Positions 12,708-23,419 of a DNA stretch of 64,000 bases are shown here, in pieces. The translations under genes and the position numbers were made by a program. Source of the DNA: Semisulcospira habei. Taxonomy: Eukaryota; Mollusca; Gastropoda; Semisulcospiridae. The stretch is taken from the NCBI GenBank assembly GCA_036245525.1, contig BTPG01000005.1, positions 129,118,799-129,182,798 on the forward strand. Direction: 5' to 3'. Position 1 is the stretch's first letter, and each line of letters begins with the position of its first letter. The notes beneath the pieces are model-generated. The model saw only the letters and a list, made by a program, of their open reading frames with translations. It was not told the origin of the DNA and searched no databases.

Positions 12708-12774
12708 GCAAGAGACATAGATCCTCATGAGCCCCCGCAGTCGCGGGGGCTCATGAGGAGTCTATGTCTCTTGC
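12708..12774. repeat. IR-A hairpin, GAGACATAG/CTATGTCTC variant
   Basis: Both arms have the A/T variant of the usual GAGGCATAG. The right arm has one extra base (GAGGAGTCTATG). It forms the left border of the 670-bp tandem duplication. Confidence 0.88.
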
Positions 12775-14061
12775 AGTTGGATCGTCTCACTCTATTTCCT
12801 CGGCACTCAAGGGGTTAAAACTTAAAAAAAAAAAAAACCCATAGCTTCTCAGACGAACGGTACCGTCAGTGGCAGTCAATTCAAGGGGTTCAGAAATGGC
12901 AGAGGGCGTTCAGCTCATACAATGGCGTACATTGAGCACATGTATGTATGTCCTTCTGTGATTTCTTTTTTTAATTTTTTTTTTTATGTTCCAAGTAGGC
13001 CCGAGTTGGAATAAATCGAAACTGAAACGTAACGTTTCGTCGCTCATGGCGGATGGTGAGAAGATGCTACGCAGTCGGGAAACAAGAGAAAGCTGAATCG
13101 TTTTTTTTTTTCAACAAGTCTATTGTCCAGCGAGGGGAAATTTGGGAAATCTGGAGAAAGGTCGTCGCGACAGAGAAGCGCCACCCAATCTAAAATCCTC
13201 TGTGGCCGTCCGTAGCGTGTTTGGTGGAGGGGATTCCTACCGGAATCACCTCGACCAAACACTCTACCGACAGCCAAAGTGCCCAGGTCGAGTTGCACTT
13301 AACTTTCAATAGCCATTACCTGCCTGTCACAGTCCAGCGGCTTGTTTTGAGCTATTTTTTAGCCCCACGCAAAAATCTCGCTGCAATGCAGAGGGACAGT
13401 TGGCTGGCAGTCGCGGGGGCTCATGAGGAGTCTATGTCTCTTGCAGTTGGATCGTCTCACTCTTTTTTCTCGGCACTCAAGGGGTTAAAACTAAAAAACA
13501 TAGCTACGCGTCTTTTCCGATGTATCGTCAGTGGCAGTCAATTCAAGGGGTTCAGAAATGGCAGAGGGCGTTCAGCTCATGCAATGGCGTACATTGAGCA
13601 CATCAGTGTACGTATGTCCTTCTGTGATTTTTTTTTTTTAATGCGCCATGTAGGCCCGAGTTGGAAATAAATCGAAACTGAAACGTTTCCCGACTGTGTA
13701 GCATCTTCGCACCATCCGCCATGAGCAACGAAACGTCAGAGAAAGCTGAAACATTTTTTCAACAAGTCTATTGTCCAACGAGGGGAAATTTGGGACGCCA
13801 TGTCTGGAGAAAGGTCGTCGCGACAGGGAAGCGCCACCCAATCTAAAACCCTCTGTGGCCGTACGTAGCGTGTTTGGTCGAGGTGATTCCTACAGGAATC
13901 ACCTCGACCAAACACTCTACGGACAGCCAAAGTGCCCAGGTCGAGTTGCATGTAACTTTCAATAGCCATTACTTGCCTGTCACAGTCCAGCGGCTTGTTT
14001 TGAGCTATTTTTTTTAGCCCCACGCAAACATCTCGCTGCAATGCAGAGGGACAGTTGGCTG
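12737..14061 (+). repeat. 670-bp tandem duplication with internal inversion
   Basis: Unit 1 is 12737-13406 and unit 2 is 13407-14061, both starting in the middle of an IR-A hairpin with GCAGTCGCGGGGGC. The four bases GCAG occur at each junction. Most of the sequence matches between units, but the segment at 13031-13083 of unit 1 appears reverse-complemented at 13682-13736 of unit 2, between inverted AACGTTTC motifs. Each unit also contains a foldback (13199-13285 and 13855-13940) ending CTACNGACAGCCAAAG, related to IR-C. Confidence 0.88.
13855..13940. repeat. IR-C-like hairpin in unit 2
   Basis: GTGTTTGGTCGAGGTGATTC pairs perfectly with GAATCACCTCGACCAAACAC around CTACAG. The unit 1 equivalent at 13199-13285 has several mismatches (GGTGGAGGGGATT). 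Confidence 0.8.
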
Positions 14062-14065
14062 GCAG

Positions 14066-14900
14066 TTATTGGCCTGGAAAAGTTTCCTGCAACTGGGGGC
14101 TGGTTCCACCCTTCTTCAAATCTTTTGGCGGACAAGGGGCGGTGTAAGGAAACAATGAAGACAGCTCTTAAGTAGCTGGAGAAACAAAACATTTATTAAT
14201 CAGCCAACCAACCGTGCATTCAAGTCATTGACCCACAGACAGACCACCAAGCCGACGGGCTGTCTAGATTTCAAGATATTTATTCCTTTCGTCCCTATTG
14301 GGTATGGAGAAAATAGACACAACCGCGCAACCCCCCCCCCCCTGCCTCCCCCCTCCCCCCACAACAACAACAAACAAACACAACAAACAAAAAACCCAAC
14401 AACAACGGAGAAAAAAGAAACAAAAACCAAGGAAAAGTGACATGAACTGTCAACGTCACTTCTGCTGTCTGTAAGTATAGCATGAAAAGAGGAACAGACC
14501 ACGGGAGCTTAGATTCCGTTCAAGCTTTATCATCATTATTATCGTCAACCGAGAAAAGATCGAACAGTTCTGGAGAGTACGATTAGGTCTCTTTGTAGGA
14601 GAACACATCAACCAATCAATCAAATGACAACCGGGCCAGCAGGCAGACAAAGAAACACGAGAGTTTTCACTACATGCATTGAACTGCCTATATACGTATA
14701 AACATTGCGACAAAATCGGATTATTTCTTGCACCTGATTAGCTCAGACAAAGTAATTTCACCTTAAACGTTTCAGCCTGGGAATTTATCATAAAGTCCTT
14801 CCCGGCTGACAGTGGCAGACTGTGCTTCTGAAATAATTCGTTGCGTTCAGCATTAAAAACTAACCTCAGCTGTCCGAGGAGTATATACACTATGGTTTCA
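14066..14900. other. No gene recognised
   Basis: C-run at 14331-14360 and a CAACAA-rich stretch at 14360-14405. Several short frames occur, none with a domain. Confidence 0.5.
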
Positions 14901-14966
14901 GCAAGAGGCGCAGATCCTCATGAGCCCCCGCGAATGCGGGGGCTCATGAGGATCTACGCCTCTTGC
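14901..14966. repeat. IR-A hairpin, GGCGCAG variant
   Basis: Near-perfect palindrome. GAGGCG and CGCCTC replace the common GAGGCA and TGCCTC in both arms. Confidence 0.9.
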
Positions 14967-15442
14967 ATTTAGGCCTGGTTCTGTCGTGTTTTGGAAGTGA
15001 AGGGGCGGGTTAAACGTTTCAGCCTACGAATTCCACTTTAAGTGTTTCAGTCTTTGAAACGAAAGCGTCCAATTTTAGGAAGCGTTTTCTGCCCTGCCCC
15101 AGTTACGGGAGATGCGCTGAGCATGAATGTTTAAGGGTAGTGCTTGTAAGCCAAAAACCTGATCAGGTCCTACGTTGACCTAACGCAGTCCACCCACCGG
15201 CGTCCACCTGCGTCTGATAAAGACTGAAGCAGGCAATCATGTGGGAGTCATGTCTTGTCGTACTTGAAAAAGACACTTGAACCGAAATCGTGATTTCTAT
15301 TTTTGTTGACACCCGTCGCTGTTTTGTTGATTACCTAGTGCCGTAGCAACACTGAACATACCACAGTAGATGATAGTCACAGTATGCGTGCAATTTTAGT
15401 CGTGATTAACCAAGGTCGCGTTGAAACGCATGTAGTTTTATG
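14967..15442. other. No gene seen; possible IR-B trace
   Basis: GAGCATGAATGTTTAAGGGT at 15119-15138 resembles an IR-B left arm. Nothing else was recognised. Confidence 0.4.
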
Positions 15443-15507
15443 TGTGCTGGTCTGTGATTTTGGACTTTGCGGCTTCAGGCCGTAAGGTCCAAATCACAGG
15501 CCAGCAC
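15443..15507. repeat. IR-E hairpin, best copy
   Basis: GTGCTGGTCTGTGATTTTGG is complemented by CCAAATCACAGGCCAGCAC around GCGGCTTCAGGCCG. Confidence 0.85.
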
Positions 15508-15634
15508 CAATTTGACATTTAGCCCTGTCTGCAGTGAAATAGATATTTTATTCAAAATGAGAGCACTCAGCTGAGGAACATTAAGTCCGATCATTGCGGT
15601 ACTGGCGTACTTGATAATCGTATTATTACTAGGA

Positions 15635-15747
15635 CTAACTCATTCAAGGCGCGATTCAAGGCGCCTCGCACCAATAGCTGCGAAAGTGTCGTATAGTGTT
15701 GCTGCCGGCAACGCTGCTGTTGACGAGTGGCGCCTTGAATGAGTTAA
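15635..15747. mobile_element. IR-N element
   Basis: CTAACTCATTCAAGGCGC at the left is complemented by GCGCCTTGAATGAGTTAA at the right. The terminal TTAA (15744-15747) is shared with a following TTAACACCTTGACTGC start of IR-A type. Confidence 0.75.
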
Positions 15748-15793
15748 CACCTTGACTGCTACTGACGACACAGTGTCGTTTCCGCCGAGCGGA

Positions 15794-15870
15794 AAATAAA
15801 TAAATAAATACATAAATAAATAATACATAATACATACATACATAAATACATAAATACATAAACACATAAA
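15794..15870. repeat. (AAATAAATACAT)-type low complexity
   Basis: Tetranucleotide-like AAAT/ACAT tract. Confidence 0.8.
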
Positions 15871-16076
15871 TAAACTTGGGGTTTGTGCGTTCGTTACGAG
15901 CAAGAACCAGCTTGAAATGTTTTACCGTTTCTTTCTTTGGATTTTTTTCTTCGTCGATTCAGTTTTGTCGTCAGTATTTCTTAAGCTTGTGGTTACAGCT
16001 GAATAGTCTCGTCGTGTCAGCCCTCAAGATCAGCTGGTCACGATCTGTCATCAAGGACGGAATCAGTCACATACAC

Positions 16077-16129
16077 AATGCGCAAAAGGCCATTGGGCCT
16101 ACGTCGGCCCGCTGGCCTTTTGCGCATTA
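16077..16129. repeat. IR-D-like short hairpin
   Basis: AATGCGCAAAAGGCC pairs with GGCCTTTTGCGCATT around ATTGGGCCTACGTCGGCCCGCT. Confidence 0.75.
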
Positions 16130-16340
16130 GGTAACCTCACGAACCCCCCACCGGTGGCAATGGCACAGCCGAACTGAACTGAGACCGCACTTCCTCATTC
16201 TCTTGCTTTGGTCGGTTTCCAGCACAACAATACATGTGTCAGATCTCCACCTCGGAGGCGGTGATATAGTACTAAGGGGAATCAGAGGGACAGTTTGACG
16301 AGGTGGAGGTTAGGGGTGGGGGTGGGGTGGGGGTATGGTA

Positions 16341-16582
16341 TTAACCCCTACACTGCCGAGTGAAACTGAACACCGCCCAACTGCAAGAGGTATAGATCCT
16401 CATGAGCCCCCAGTTGCTGGCATAGATCCTCATGAGCCCCTGCAGTTGCGGGGGCTCATGAGGGTCTATGCCTCTTGCTGACCCCAATTTGTATCCGCGT
16501 TCCCTTGGAATGATGAAGTTATTGGACGCTGAGGAAAGGTTTCAGAAATACAATCTGCGTGCAGTGTTATTGTAGGGGTTAA
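16341..16582. mobile_element. IR-A element with duplicated left arm, TTAA to TTAA
   Basis: TTAACCCCTACACTGCCGAG to TGTAGGGGTTAA; the terminal inverted repeats share the variant CCCCTACA/TGTAGGGG. The hairpin at 16383-16478 has an extra left arm. The right TTAA is shared with an IR-C remnant (16579-16641). Confidence 0.88.
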
Positions 16583-16641
16583 CACATTCGGGACGTGCTG
16601 AATCATCGCAACAAAAATCGATACCAAAGGCCAAAAGGTTA
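16579..16641. repeat. IR-C/IR-F type remnant
   Basis: TTAACACATTCGGGACGTG at the left and GGCCAAAAGGTTAA at the right, with AATCATCGCAACAAAAATCG inside. It looks like one half of an IR-C arm joined to an IR-F-like end. Confidence 0.5.
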
Positions 16642-16968
16642 ATCCTATAAAGTTCCACTTTTCTGTTCACAATATTATTTTAAAACGTAAATCTTCAGCT
16701 GTAAATAAAGACATTAAATACCGTTATTTGCCTTCCAAATTACACATAAATGTGAGCTGTTCTGTTCTGTCAGTTCAAGCACACGACTCCAGTGTGCATT
16801 TCAATACGCTGTTTTTCACACAGGCTGTTGCTTGTAAAAGAACAGTTAAAATCTCTTTAATACAATGTTAAAATCTCTGAAGATAACTGAATACGAGGAG
16901 GAACAAAAGTGGACTGAATGATATTTTATTTGTTAGGTTTTTAATTTATTATTTGTTGCTAGTTATTT

Positions 16969-17713
16969 ATGTGTGAACCCGCAAAACAATGTTCCACTTC
17001 TGTGGACAATACAGTATGCACTGACTCTACCCTTCTTATAAAATACTCGGATGACACTGCCTTAGAAGATCTCTTCAATAATGATGCGACTTACTTTGCA
17101 GAAGTAGAACGTTTTAGTGTTTGGTGTAAAGATAATTTTCTAGACCTAAATGTGAGTAAGACCAAGGAACTACTGATAGACTTTCGAAGAAACCCTGCCC
17201 CTGTCCCTGTTCTGATGATCGATGATGTGTCCGTTGAGCGTGTGACTGAGTATAAGTATCTTGGAACAGTCATAGATGATAAGTTGTCCTTTAACGCAAA
17301 CACCACCCTCATACACAAGAAATGTCAGTCACGCATCTACTGCCTCCAGAAACTCAGGAAGCTGAATGTGAACCCCTCTGTCCTTCAAACGTTTTACTGC
17401 TCTTTTATTGAGTCTGTCATCACTTTCGGTTCTGTGTGCTGGTATGGAGGTCTGAGTGTGAAGAATAACTGAGAACACCCTGGCACGAATGGTAAACATC
17501 TGCAGCAAAGTGACTGGCAGTAAGCAAAACAGTGTGGAGTCCCTGTATGAACAGCGTGTGGTGAGAAAGGGTAGGCGGATAGCTTCAGACAAATCCCATG
17601 TCCTTGCCCACCTCAACTCTATGAACTCCTCCCCTCTGGCCGCAGACTCCGCACGCACAAAGCTAGAACACTTAGACTACAGCACAGTTTCATCCCCAAA
17701 TCCATCACTCTAA
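16969..17713 (+). pseudogene. Non-LTR reverse transcriptase, C-terminal part
   Basis: The fragment contains IKYSDDTALEDL, a YADD-type polymerase motif with S for A. It continues with SVWCKDNFLDLNVSKTKEL, EYKYLGTVIDDKLSF (the conserved YLG block) and FIESVITFGSVCWYG. A frame change near 17469 moves the reading to the frame at 17475-17713, which continues ENTLARMVNICSKVTGSKQ. Everything upstream of the YADD box is missing, including the endonuclease. The motif set resembles L2/CR1/Rex1-type elements of fish and invertebrates; the clade is not certain. Confidence 0.85.
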
Positions 17714-18283
17714 GCAATCTGTAGGTACATCCACGCATACCCAAACCTAACTCCTCCCCCTATCCCCCTTTACCTGTGCAATAAGTAGGAATGGAGCTTG
17801 TTGATTTTAGAGAAGTGATTATATTGTGTTTTATTTGGTGGTGAATACTGGGATTGTTGTTACTGAGTGTTTACCCACTAATTATTTTACCACGGTAGAC
17901 TTTAATTATGCAGCTTGTGTAATAATGTGTAATAATGTACTGAGACGTTTGTATAATAAGTAGTGAGGGTTAGGACTAGGTTGAAACACACGTATTATGT
18001 ATGCATATGTAGAGGTGGGTGTGAATGTATAAGTGCCGCTCAGTTCAGTCCATAAAAGATGTTTGTGTGAGATGTGTAAGAGTTATGTGTAAAGATTTTG
18101 TAGTGTTTACCTTTATATCCATTGGGAATTTGTAGCTGTGCAAGTGCAGGAAATGTTCATAATTATGCTATAATGTTTTTATGTCTTGGTTGTACTATTT
18201 GTTATAAATGTACCACAACCGAATTTCTCTTTTCGAGATAATAAAGTACTCTTATTCTTATTCTTATTCTTACTCTTACCAGT
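16969..18283 (+). mobile_element. 5'-truncated LINE with 3' end
   Basis: Coding remnant followed by a roughly 530-base 3' untranslated region, AATAAAG at 18239-18245 and a (TTATTC)n tail at about 18250-18280. A long (CA)n array starts about 20 bases further on. Confidence 0.8.
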
Positions 18284-18302
18284 TAGAATGTAAGTCTACA
18301 CT

Positions 18303-18303
<1 letters not shown>

Positions 18304-18345
<42 letters not shown>

Positions 18346-18432
18346 GCGCGCACGCACGCACGCACGCACGCACTCACTCACTCACTCACTCACTCACTCA
18401 CTCACTCACTCACTCACTCACTCACTCACGCA

Positions 18433-18464
<32 letters not shown>

Positions 18465-18500
18465 CTCACTCACTCACTCACTCACTCACTCACTCACTCA

Positions 18501-18582
<82 letters not shown>
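18304..18582. repeat. Compound (CA)n/(CACT)n/(CACG)n array
   Basis: Blocks of CA, GCAC and CTCA units alternate: CA, GCAC, CTCA, GCAC, CA, CTCA, GCAC, CA. The order is roughly symmetrical around the middle. Confidence 0.95.
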
Positions 18583-18583
<1 letters not shown>

Positions 18584-18990
18584 CAGAAAGTCAATGAGTC
18601 TTTTTGTACTCACAATTTGCGCAAAGAACGAAGCAAGTTTACTTGTTATCCAAGCTCCTGACCGGCTGATAATCACATTACTACCACGATTCACATAATT
18701 ATTACACAAGAAATATAAAAACAATCTTTAGCACCATGCCCTTATTTTGCAGAGCCACGCCAAGACTACGTACATGTATATTATACTACTGGACTTATGG
18801 CAATGTGTTAGGAAATGGCAAAGTGAGGACTTTTCTAGTCAATACTGGTAAACTGATATATCGCTGTGCTCTAACACACGTCTTGGCACAGATGTAAAAG
18901 CCTCTCCCAGCAGATCATAGGTATACCATCGCAAAGGCTGACCGCTTGATAACCATGTCCATCTGAAGAACACTGACGTAAATGAGATCA
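18583..18990. other. No feature recognised
   Basis: Unique-looking AT-rich DNA without coding signal. Confidence 0.5.
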
Positions 18991-19058
18991 GCAAGAGGCA
19001 TAGATCTTCATGAGCCCCCGCCGATGCGGGGGGCTCATGACGATCTATTCCTCTTGCA
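18991..19058. repeat. IR-A hairpin
   Basis: Arms intact with CCGATGCGG centre; two mismatches in the right arm (GACGATCTATTC). Confidence 0.88.
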
Positions 19059-19122
19059 GTTGCGGAGTATTGTACTTTATGTTCCAGCGGCGAAGGGACA
19101 CACGTCCTTGTCGATACGTATT

Positions 19123-19208
19123 AACAGAACGTTCACTTACAGACTTAACAACTGTCTGTGTATATAAACAGAACGTTCACTTACAGACTTAACAACTGTC
19201 TGTGTATG
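19123..19208 (+). repeat. 45-bp tandem duplication
   Basis: AACAGAACGTTCACTTACAG and the following bases occur twice at a spacing of 45. The unit contains the foldback ACAGACTTAACAACTGTCTGT. Confidence 0.9.
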
Positions 19209-19466
19209 CCTCTGGTTCACCGAACAAAAAGCGTACCACTACCAGTTAATTTCACTATAATGGTAATATAGGAACTCTTCTACCACTTAACGGTGGAGTC
19301 CTTAAAGGTAGACCGGAGCTCAATGCTAACTTTCTCACGTTGAACGGGAACCTTACAGCGTGCACTAAAGTGTCTATTGGCAAAAGCATGGTTTTTGATC
19401 GCAGGTTGTACGCCAAAATGTCCTAATAATCTTTTCGCTTGAAGAGCGCATGACTAAATGCGGCCA

Positions 19467-19534
19467 ACAAGAGGAATAGATCCTCATGAGTCCCCGCATG
19501 CTTGCGGGGGCTCATGAGGATCTATGCCTCTTGC
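19467..19534. repeat. IR-A hairpin
   Basis: Near-perfect, with GCATGCTTGC centre. Confidence 0.9.
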
Positions 19535-19624
19535 CTACGCTATAAGAGACATTGACAGTTCCTGCCAACCTCTCCGTGCCCATGCATGCCTGATTGTAAA
19601 CAGCGTTTTATAAAATTTTCACGT

Positions 19625-19690
19625 GCAAAAGACACAGATTCTCATGAGCCCCTGCGACTGCAGGGGCTCATGAGAATCTATGCCTCTTGC
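19625..19690. repeat. IR-A hairpin, TTCTC/GAGAA variant
   Basis: GATTCTCATGAGCCCCTGC and its exact complement, as at 4665-4729. Confidence 0.9.
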
Positions 19691-20474
19691 TGATACCAAC
19701 CAGAATCTAGTAACCCTGCTCCTCCCCGCCATACGAAGGAACTAACAGGTTTTGAATCTTTCGTAATGGCTGCGTGACTGCAATCAAGATAGCTGGAACG
19801 GAAAACAATTTGACAAGCTCGGTCTTGCAAACGGGTTTTTAGTTCCTGGATCGAAGCGAATCACGCACGCGTCTACGATTACGATCTCTCTGGCGTAAAG
19901 TGGGCCTTGCATACTGGTCCCCACGAATACGGCATAAACTCTGAGTTCACTTCCATGGACCAGTCGGGCCTGGGGCCAGGATAGATATTGGTACACTGAA
20001 TTAGTGTACTACTACTAATACTCCTACTACTACTATTGATGATGATAAAAGATGATGATGATGATGATGACGATGATAATATTTTACATAGCGGAAAATC
20101 TACAGTGCACACAGATACATGATATTTACAAAACGAGGACTTTCTTCCGTAGCTATGGTTACATTTTCATCAGTCTGCTAAGAACTAAAGTGGTATCAGG
20201 AGACAAATCGACCATGATACCTAAAGTGTCAAAGTGCCAGTCAGTGTCAAGTGCCAGTAAGTGCCAGTGTCTGAATAGTTTGAGCACACAGCGGTATAGA
20301 AGTGCTATCCCCCTTGAGCTATCAGGGTCCTCTGTAGATACCAAATCAGGCACTGGCCACTGTTCCGCACTGTCAGGGTCGATCACTGTGAGTCCAGGAA
20401 GTCGGAGAGGGTTGATTCCTAGACCGTTAGCTTACTTGGATTGGAAACAAAACTCGCGTGGACCCTGTGTGTGT
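19691..20474. other. No gene seen; GAT-rich tract and CAGTGTC repeats
   Basis: (GAT)n at 20035-20075. At 20224-20275 short imperfect repeats of AAGTGCCAGTCAGTGTC occur. Trace IR-B words (CGACCATGAT at 20209, CCTTGAGCTATCAGGGTC at 20312) suggest a heavily decayed IR-B element. Confidence 0.5.
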
Positions 20475-20554
20475 CGGCAGCGCTCTTTGTGGAGTTGATT
20501 CCTACTGAGGAATCGTCACGACAAAAACGCTGCCGGGACAGACAAAATGGTTAA
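20475..20554. mobile_element. IR-C element, decayed
   Basis: GTCGGCAGCGCTCTTTGTGG and GTCACGACAAAAACGCTGCC are the arms. It ends ACAAAATGGTTAA, and this TTAA (20551-20554) starts the next IR-A element. Confidence 0.7.
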
Positions 20555-20760
20555 CCTTTCACTGACGTAAGAAAATAAAATGACAAGATCCAACTGCAAG
20601 AGACATAGATCCTCATGTGCCCCCGCAGTTGCGGGGTCACATGAGAATCTATGCCTCTTGCTGGGCACCACTTTGCACCCACGTTCCTTGGACAGCGGGG
20701 ACTCTTTAACAACAAAGGTTTCAGAAGCACAGTCTGCGAGCACTGGCAGTGAATGTCTAA
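20551..20760. mobile_element. IR-A element
   Basis: TTAACCTTTCACTGACG at the left and GGCAGTGAATGTCTAA at the right. The hairpin is at 20596-20661 with symmetrical TCATGTG/CACATGA arms. Confidence 0.85.
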
Positions 20761-20835
20761 CAGGTCGCTGCTATTTGACTGACTTTGTCTGAACAGGCAG
20801 GCATTTGTTTCGAGAACGCATCCATGCAGAGTCTA

Positions 20836-21174
20836 CAACAAACCAAGGGGAATTAACAAACCAAGGGAAATTTGTATCGTTACATTGTTGTGTAATGTTC
20901 TGTGCATCTACTGCGGGAATACAGGGTATTTACCCGACCACATATAGTAATGCACCTTCGTGTTTGTGTATGTATGTTTCCCCTGCCTACTTCCTAAGTT
21001 CCGGAGAAAGACATGGATTATATAAGAGACCTGATGCATCTTATTTGAAGATGCAAATGATCGTCTTATTCTATACCTGCGTATTTCTCTGTGGGCTGGC
21101 GATTGGGTGCCTGATAGGCGGGGGCAGGGGATCTAACTGTTGTCCAGCGCTGAGTAATTCCCCTTGGTTTGTTG
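20836..21174. mobile_element. MITE-like element with TA target duplication
   Basis: CAACAAACCAAGGGGAATT and its exact complement form the termini, each followed by TA outward (20834-20835 and 21175-21176). The interior of about 300 bases has no transposase. A second AACAAACCAAGGG follows 19 bases inside the left end. Confidence 0.75.
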
Positions 21175-21289
21175 TACAATTCTGCCAGCGCTAGCCTCAC
21201 CTATCTGGTTTGTGAGCATGCAGAGTCTAGAGCAGTTTTCAGGCAAGGAGTGGATGGGTGGTTAAAGGGGGCTGGGGCTGGGGGTTAAA

Positions 21290-21502
21290 TCTTCGATTAC
21301 CGAGAAAAATTGAACACCACCCAACTGCAAGAGGCATAGACCATCATGGGCCCCCGCAGTTGCGGGGGCTCATGAGGGTATATGCCTCTTGCTGACAAAA
21401 CTTTGTTGTATTATGTCCATTTGATGGCAAGGGATCTTTCACGTTGAATTTAGGATGATTCCAAAAATACAACCTGCGTCAGCTGACAGTGCAGGGGTTA
21501 AT
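21290..21502. mobile_element. IR-A element
   Basis: Hairpin at 21327-21392 with AGTTGC centre. The left end is decayed (TTAAATCTTCGATTACCGAG); the right end is ACAGTGCAGGGGTTAA. Confidence 0.85.
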
Positions 21503-21782
21503 GAGAGGGGTGGTGGCGTGACTGAAAGAGGGCGTGCAATACAAGCTTCAGTTGAGAAATCAAGTTTTCACGACGCGTAACAATTCATAGTCTCTATCTC
21601 TTCTCAGTGTTTTACGACAGTGATCAGTCCAGATCGATACTACACATTTAGACACATAGTGAAAACTTCCTTCTCTATTAAAGTGTGTGGTGAGGATAAA
21701 GTGGATTTGCATCGGGAACAGAACAGACCTTTTAATGTACATTACACTCTACATAAAAACCGCTTTTCTCGACTCAAAGGGG

Positions 21783-21940
21783 AGCTGGGTGGCTCGGTGG
21801 TAGAGCGTTCGACTCTCGTCCGATAGGTCGCGGGTTCGAATCCGGCTATGGTCAAAATCTGTTCAGACCACTTTGGTGCCCGGTCTTTGAAATCAACTTC
21901 GTGGTAGACAAAAGAAGTTAAACCCTAAATGTTCAAGTTT
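21783..21940 (+). mobile_element. tRNA-derived SINE
   Basis: The head has box A-like TGGCTCGGTGGTAGAGC and box B GGTTCGAATCC, with a GCTC..GAGC D-arm. The acceptor stem does not close and the T-arm pairs poorly, so this is a tRNA-derived SINE rather than a tRNA gene. A short body of about 80 bases follows, then TTTTC and a (TC)n tract. Confidence 0.75.

Positions 21941-22023
<83 letters not shown>
21941..22023. repeat. (TC)n microsatellite
   Basis: About 40 TC units at the 3' end of the SINE. Confidence 0.97.
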
Positions 22024-22026
<3 letters not shown>

Positions 22027-22260
22027 AAGCCTATGGTGGGGAAAGTGAAAGGTGGAGGAGAAAGGAGGGTGGTGGTGGTGGGGGTGGGGGTGGGGGAAGA
22101 GAGGAATACCTAAGCTATTTAGTCGCGCTCCCACGATCGTTAGCTGTCGAAGAGTCATGGAACGAAACTGGAGTGGCTTTTATGTGACAACTAAACGGAA
22201 GACCTTTTAAGAGTCAATTCAGCGTCTGTCGGTAAAAAGCGATGTTATTTCACAGGTCAA

Positions 22261-22376
22261 GGAGCCTTACACATAACAAGTCCTCTGAAAGCGGGTATTT
22301 TGTTGGAAGTGAAACTTTCAAGTTTCACTTCCCACAAAAGACCCGCTTTCAGAAGACTTTATTCGTGTAGGATTCC
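22261..22376. repeat. Unique 116-bp foldback
   Basis: GGAGCCTTACACATAACAAG on the left is matched by an imperfect complement ending CGTGTAGGATTCC. The inner part, GAAAGCGGGT to ACCCGCTTTC and GGAAGTGAAAC to GTTTCACTTCC, pairs almost perfectly. The GAAAGCGGGT core occurs only here. Confidence 0.85.
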
Positions 22377-22606
22377 AGTACCTGTTGTTATTCCTGTACA
22401 AAGTAAAAATTGATTCATTCCTGAAAAACACTGCGCAATTTCGTAATAAAACGTGGATCTCCCCCAAAAAGTTATAGATTTCCTGTCATACTGATATATC
22501 CCATGCTAGTTAATCCACACATTGAATGATCCAGTATGATATTGCCTGGCATCTGGCATTGTACAATAATTATAATTTAAAAGGTTGTTATTTCACAACC
22601 ATTCAG

Positions 22607-22751
22607 AGAAGAACTCAACGGAGAAAGAAACACGCTTAGAAAACACAGTTACAACACAATTGTTTTGTAACCGTCTTTTCTAAACGTGTTTCTTTCTCCG
22701 TTGGGTTCCTCTCTGCATTTTACACGTTTGGCAGTCCCCTTTTTGGTCTAG
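22607..22751. mobile_element. IR-H foldback with 17-bp flanking direct repeat
   Basis: AACGGAGAAAGAAACACGCT and its complement form the arms around ACAACACAATTGTTTTGT. The element is flanked by ATTTCACAACYATTCAG at 22590-22606 and 22752-22768 (one mismatch), which looks like a target duplication. Confidence 0.75.
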
Positions 22752-22902
22752 ATTTCACAACTATTCAGGATTTTCGTATAAGCACTTATGATATTTTTTC
22801 TTAGTTGACAAGTTGTTTTTTTTTTAATTATATCTACACATTCCGTCATACAGCCAAAATGCCTAATTATTTCTTAATGACAACTTTACAGTTCAGGAGA
22901 CA

Positions 22903-22997
22903 GATCGATCACAACAGTTCAAGATAAGCGCCAGAATAGCTTGGCACCACAGGCGCCAAGCTCTTCTGGCACTAACCTTGAACTGTTATGGTAGATC
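22903..22997. repeat. IR-B hairpin
   Basis: Arms GATCGATCACAACAGTTCAA and TTGAACTGTTATGGTAGATC around GGCACCACAGGCGCC. The AACAG/CTGTT variant is present in both arms. Confidence 0.82.
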
Positions 22998-23206
22998 CAT
23001 ATCATGTTGAAGCGTGTCAAGGCTGAATAATTAGTTAGGAAATAGAAGTAAATTGAAGAAAAAAAAATCCGTTAGGAAATCTGTCTGCACTAAAAGCACT
23101 TTCGCCAAGGTAATGGACGCATCTGCGCTTTTCTACAGACATTTATTAGCGACAGAGCTTTTTATTTCCAGTAAAGTATCCTACAAAATACGTTCGTGCT
23201 TAAAAG

Positions 23207-23419
23207 TTAACTCATTCTACCCCAACACCGAAATCCCAAAATTTTGCCGGTGTCCTCTGAAGACTGCACTCTAGTGCAGGACATAGATCGACCATGACAG
23301 TTCAAGGGTGATGCCAGAATAGCTTGGCGCCCATAGGCGCCAAGCAATTCTGACATCACCCTTGAACTATCATGGTCGATCCTTTCTTGCTGTGGTGTGT
23401 CTGGGGTAGAATGAGTTAA
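23207..23419. mobile_element. IR-B element, 213 bp, TTAA to TTAA
   Basis: Starts TTAACTCATTCTACCCCAAC and ends GGGGTAGAATGAGTTAA. The hairpin is at 23286-23381 with symmetrical GGGTGATGCC/CATCACCC. The next copy, 470 bases downstream, has exactly the same length. Confidence 0.93.

Noticed and set aside
20805..21194. 129-codon plus-strand frame with a hydrophobic segment
   Set aside because: It lies almost entirely in the TA-flanked MITE-like element at 20836-21174 and spans its inverted termini; no recognisable product.
21785..21858. A tRNA gene
   Set aside because: Boxes A and B are present, but the acceptor stem does not close, the T-arm pairs poorly, and it is followed by a SINE body and (TC)n tail.
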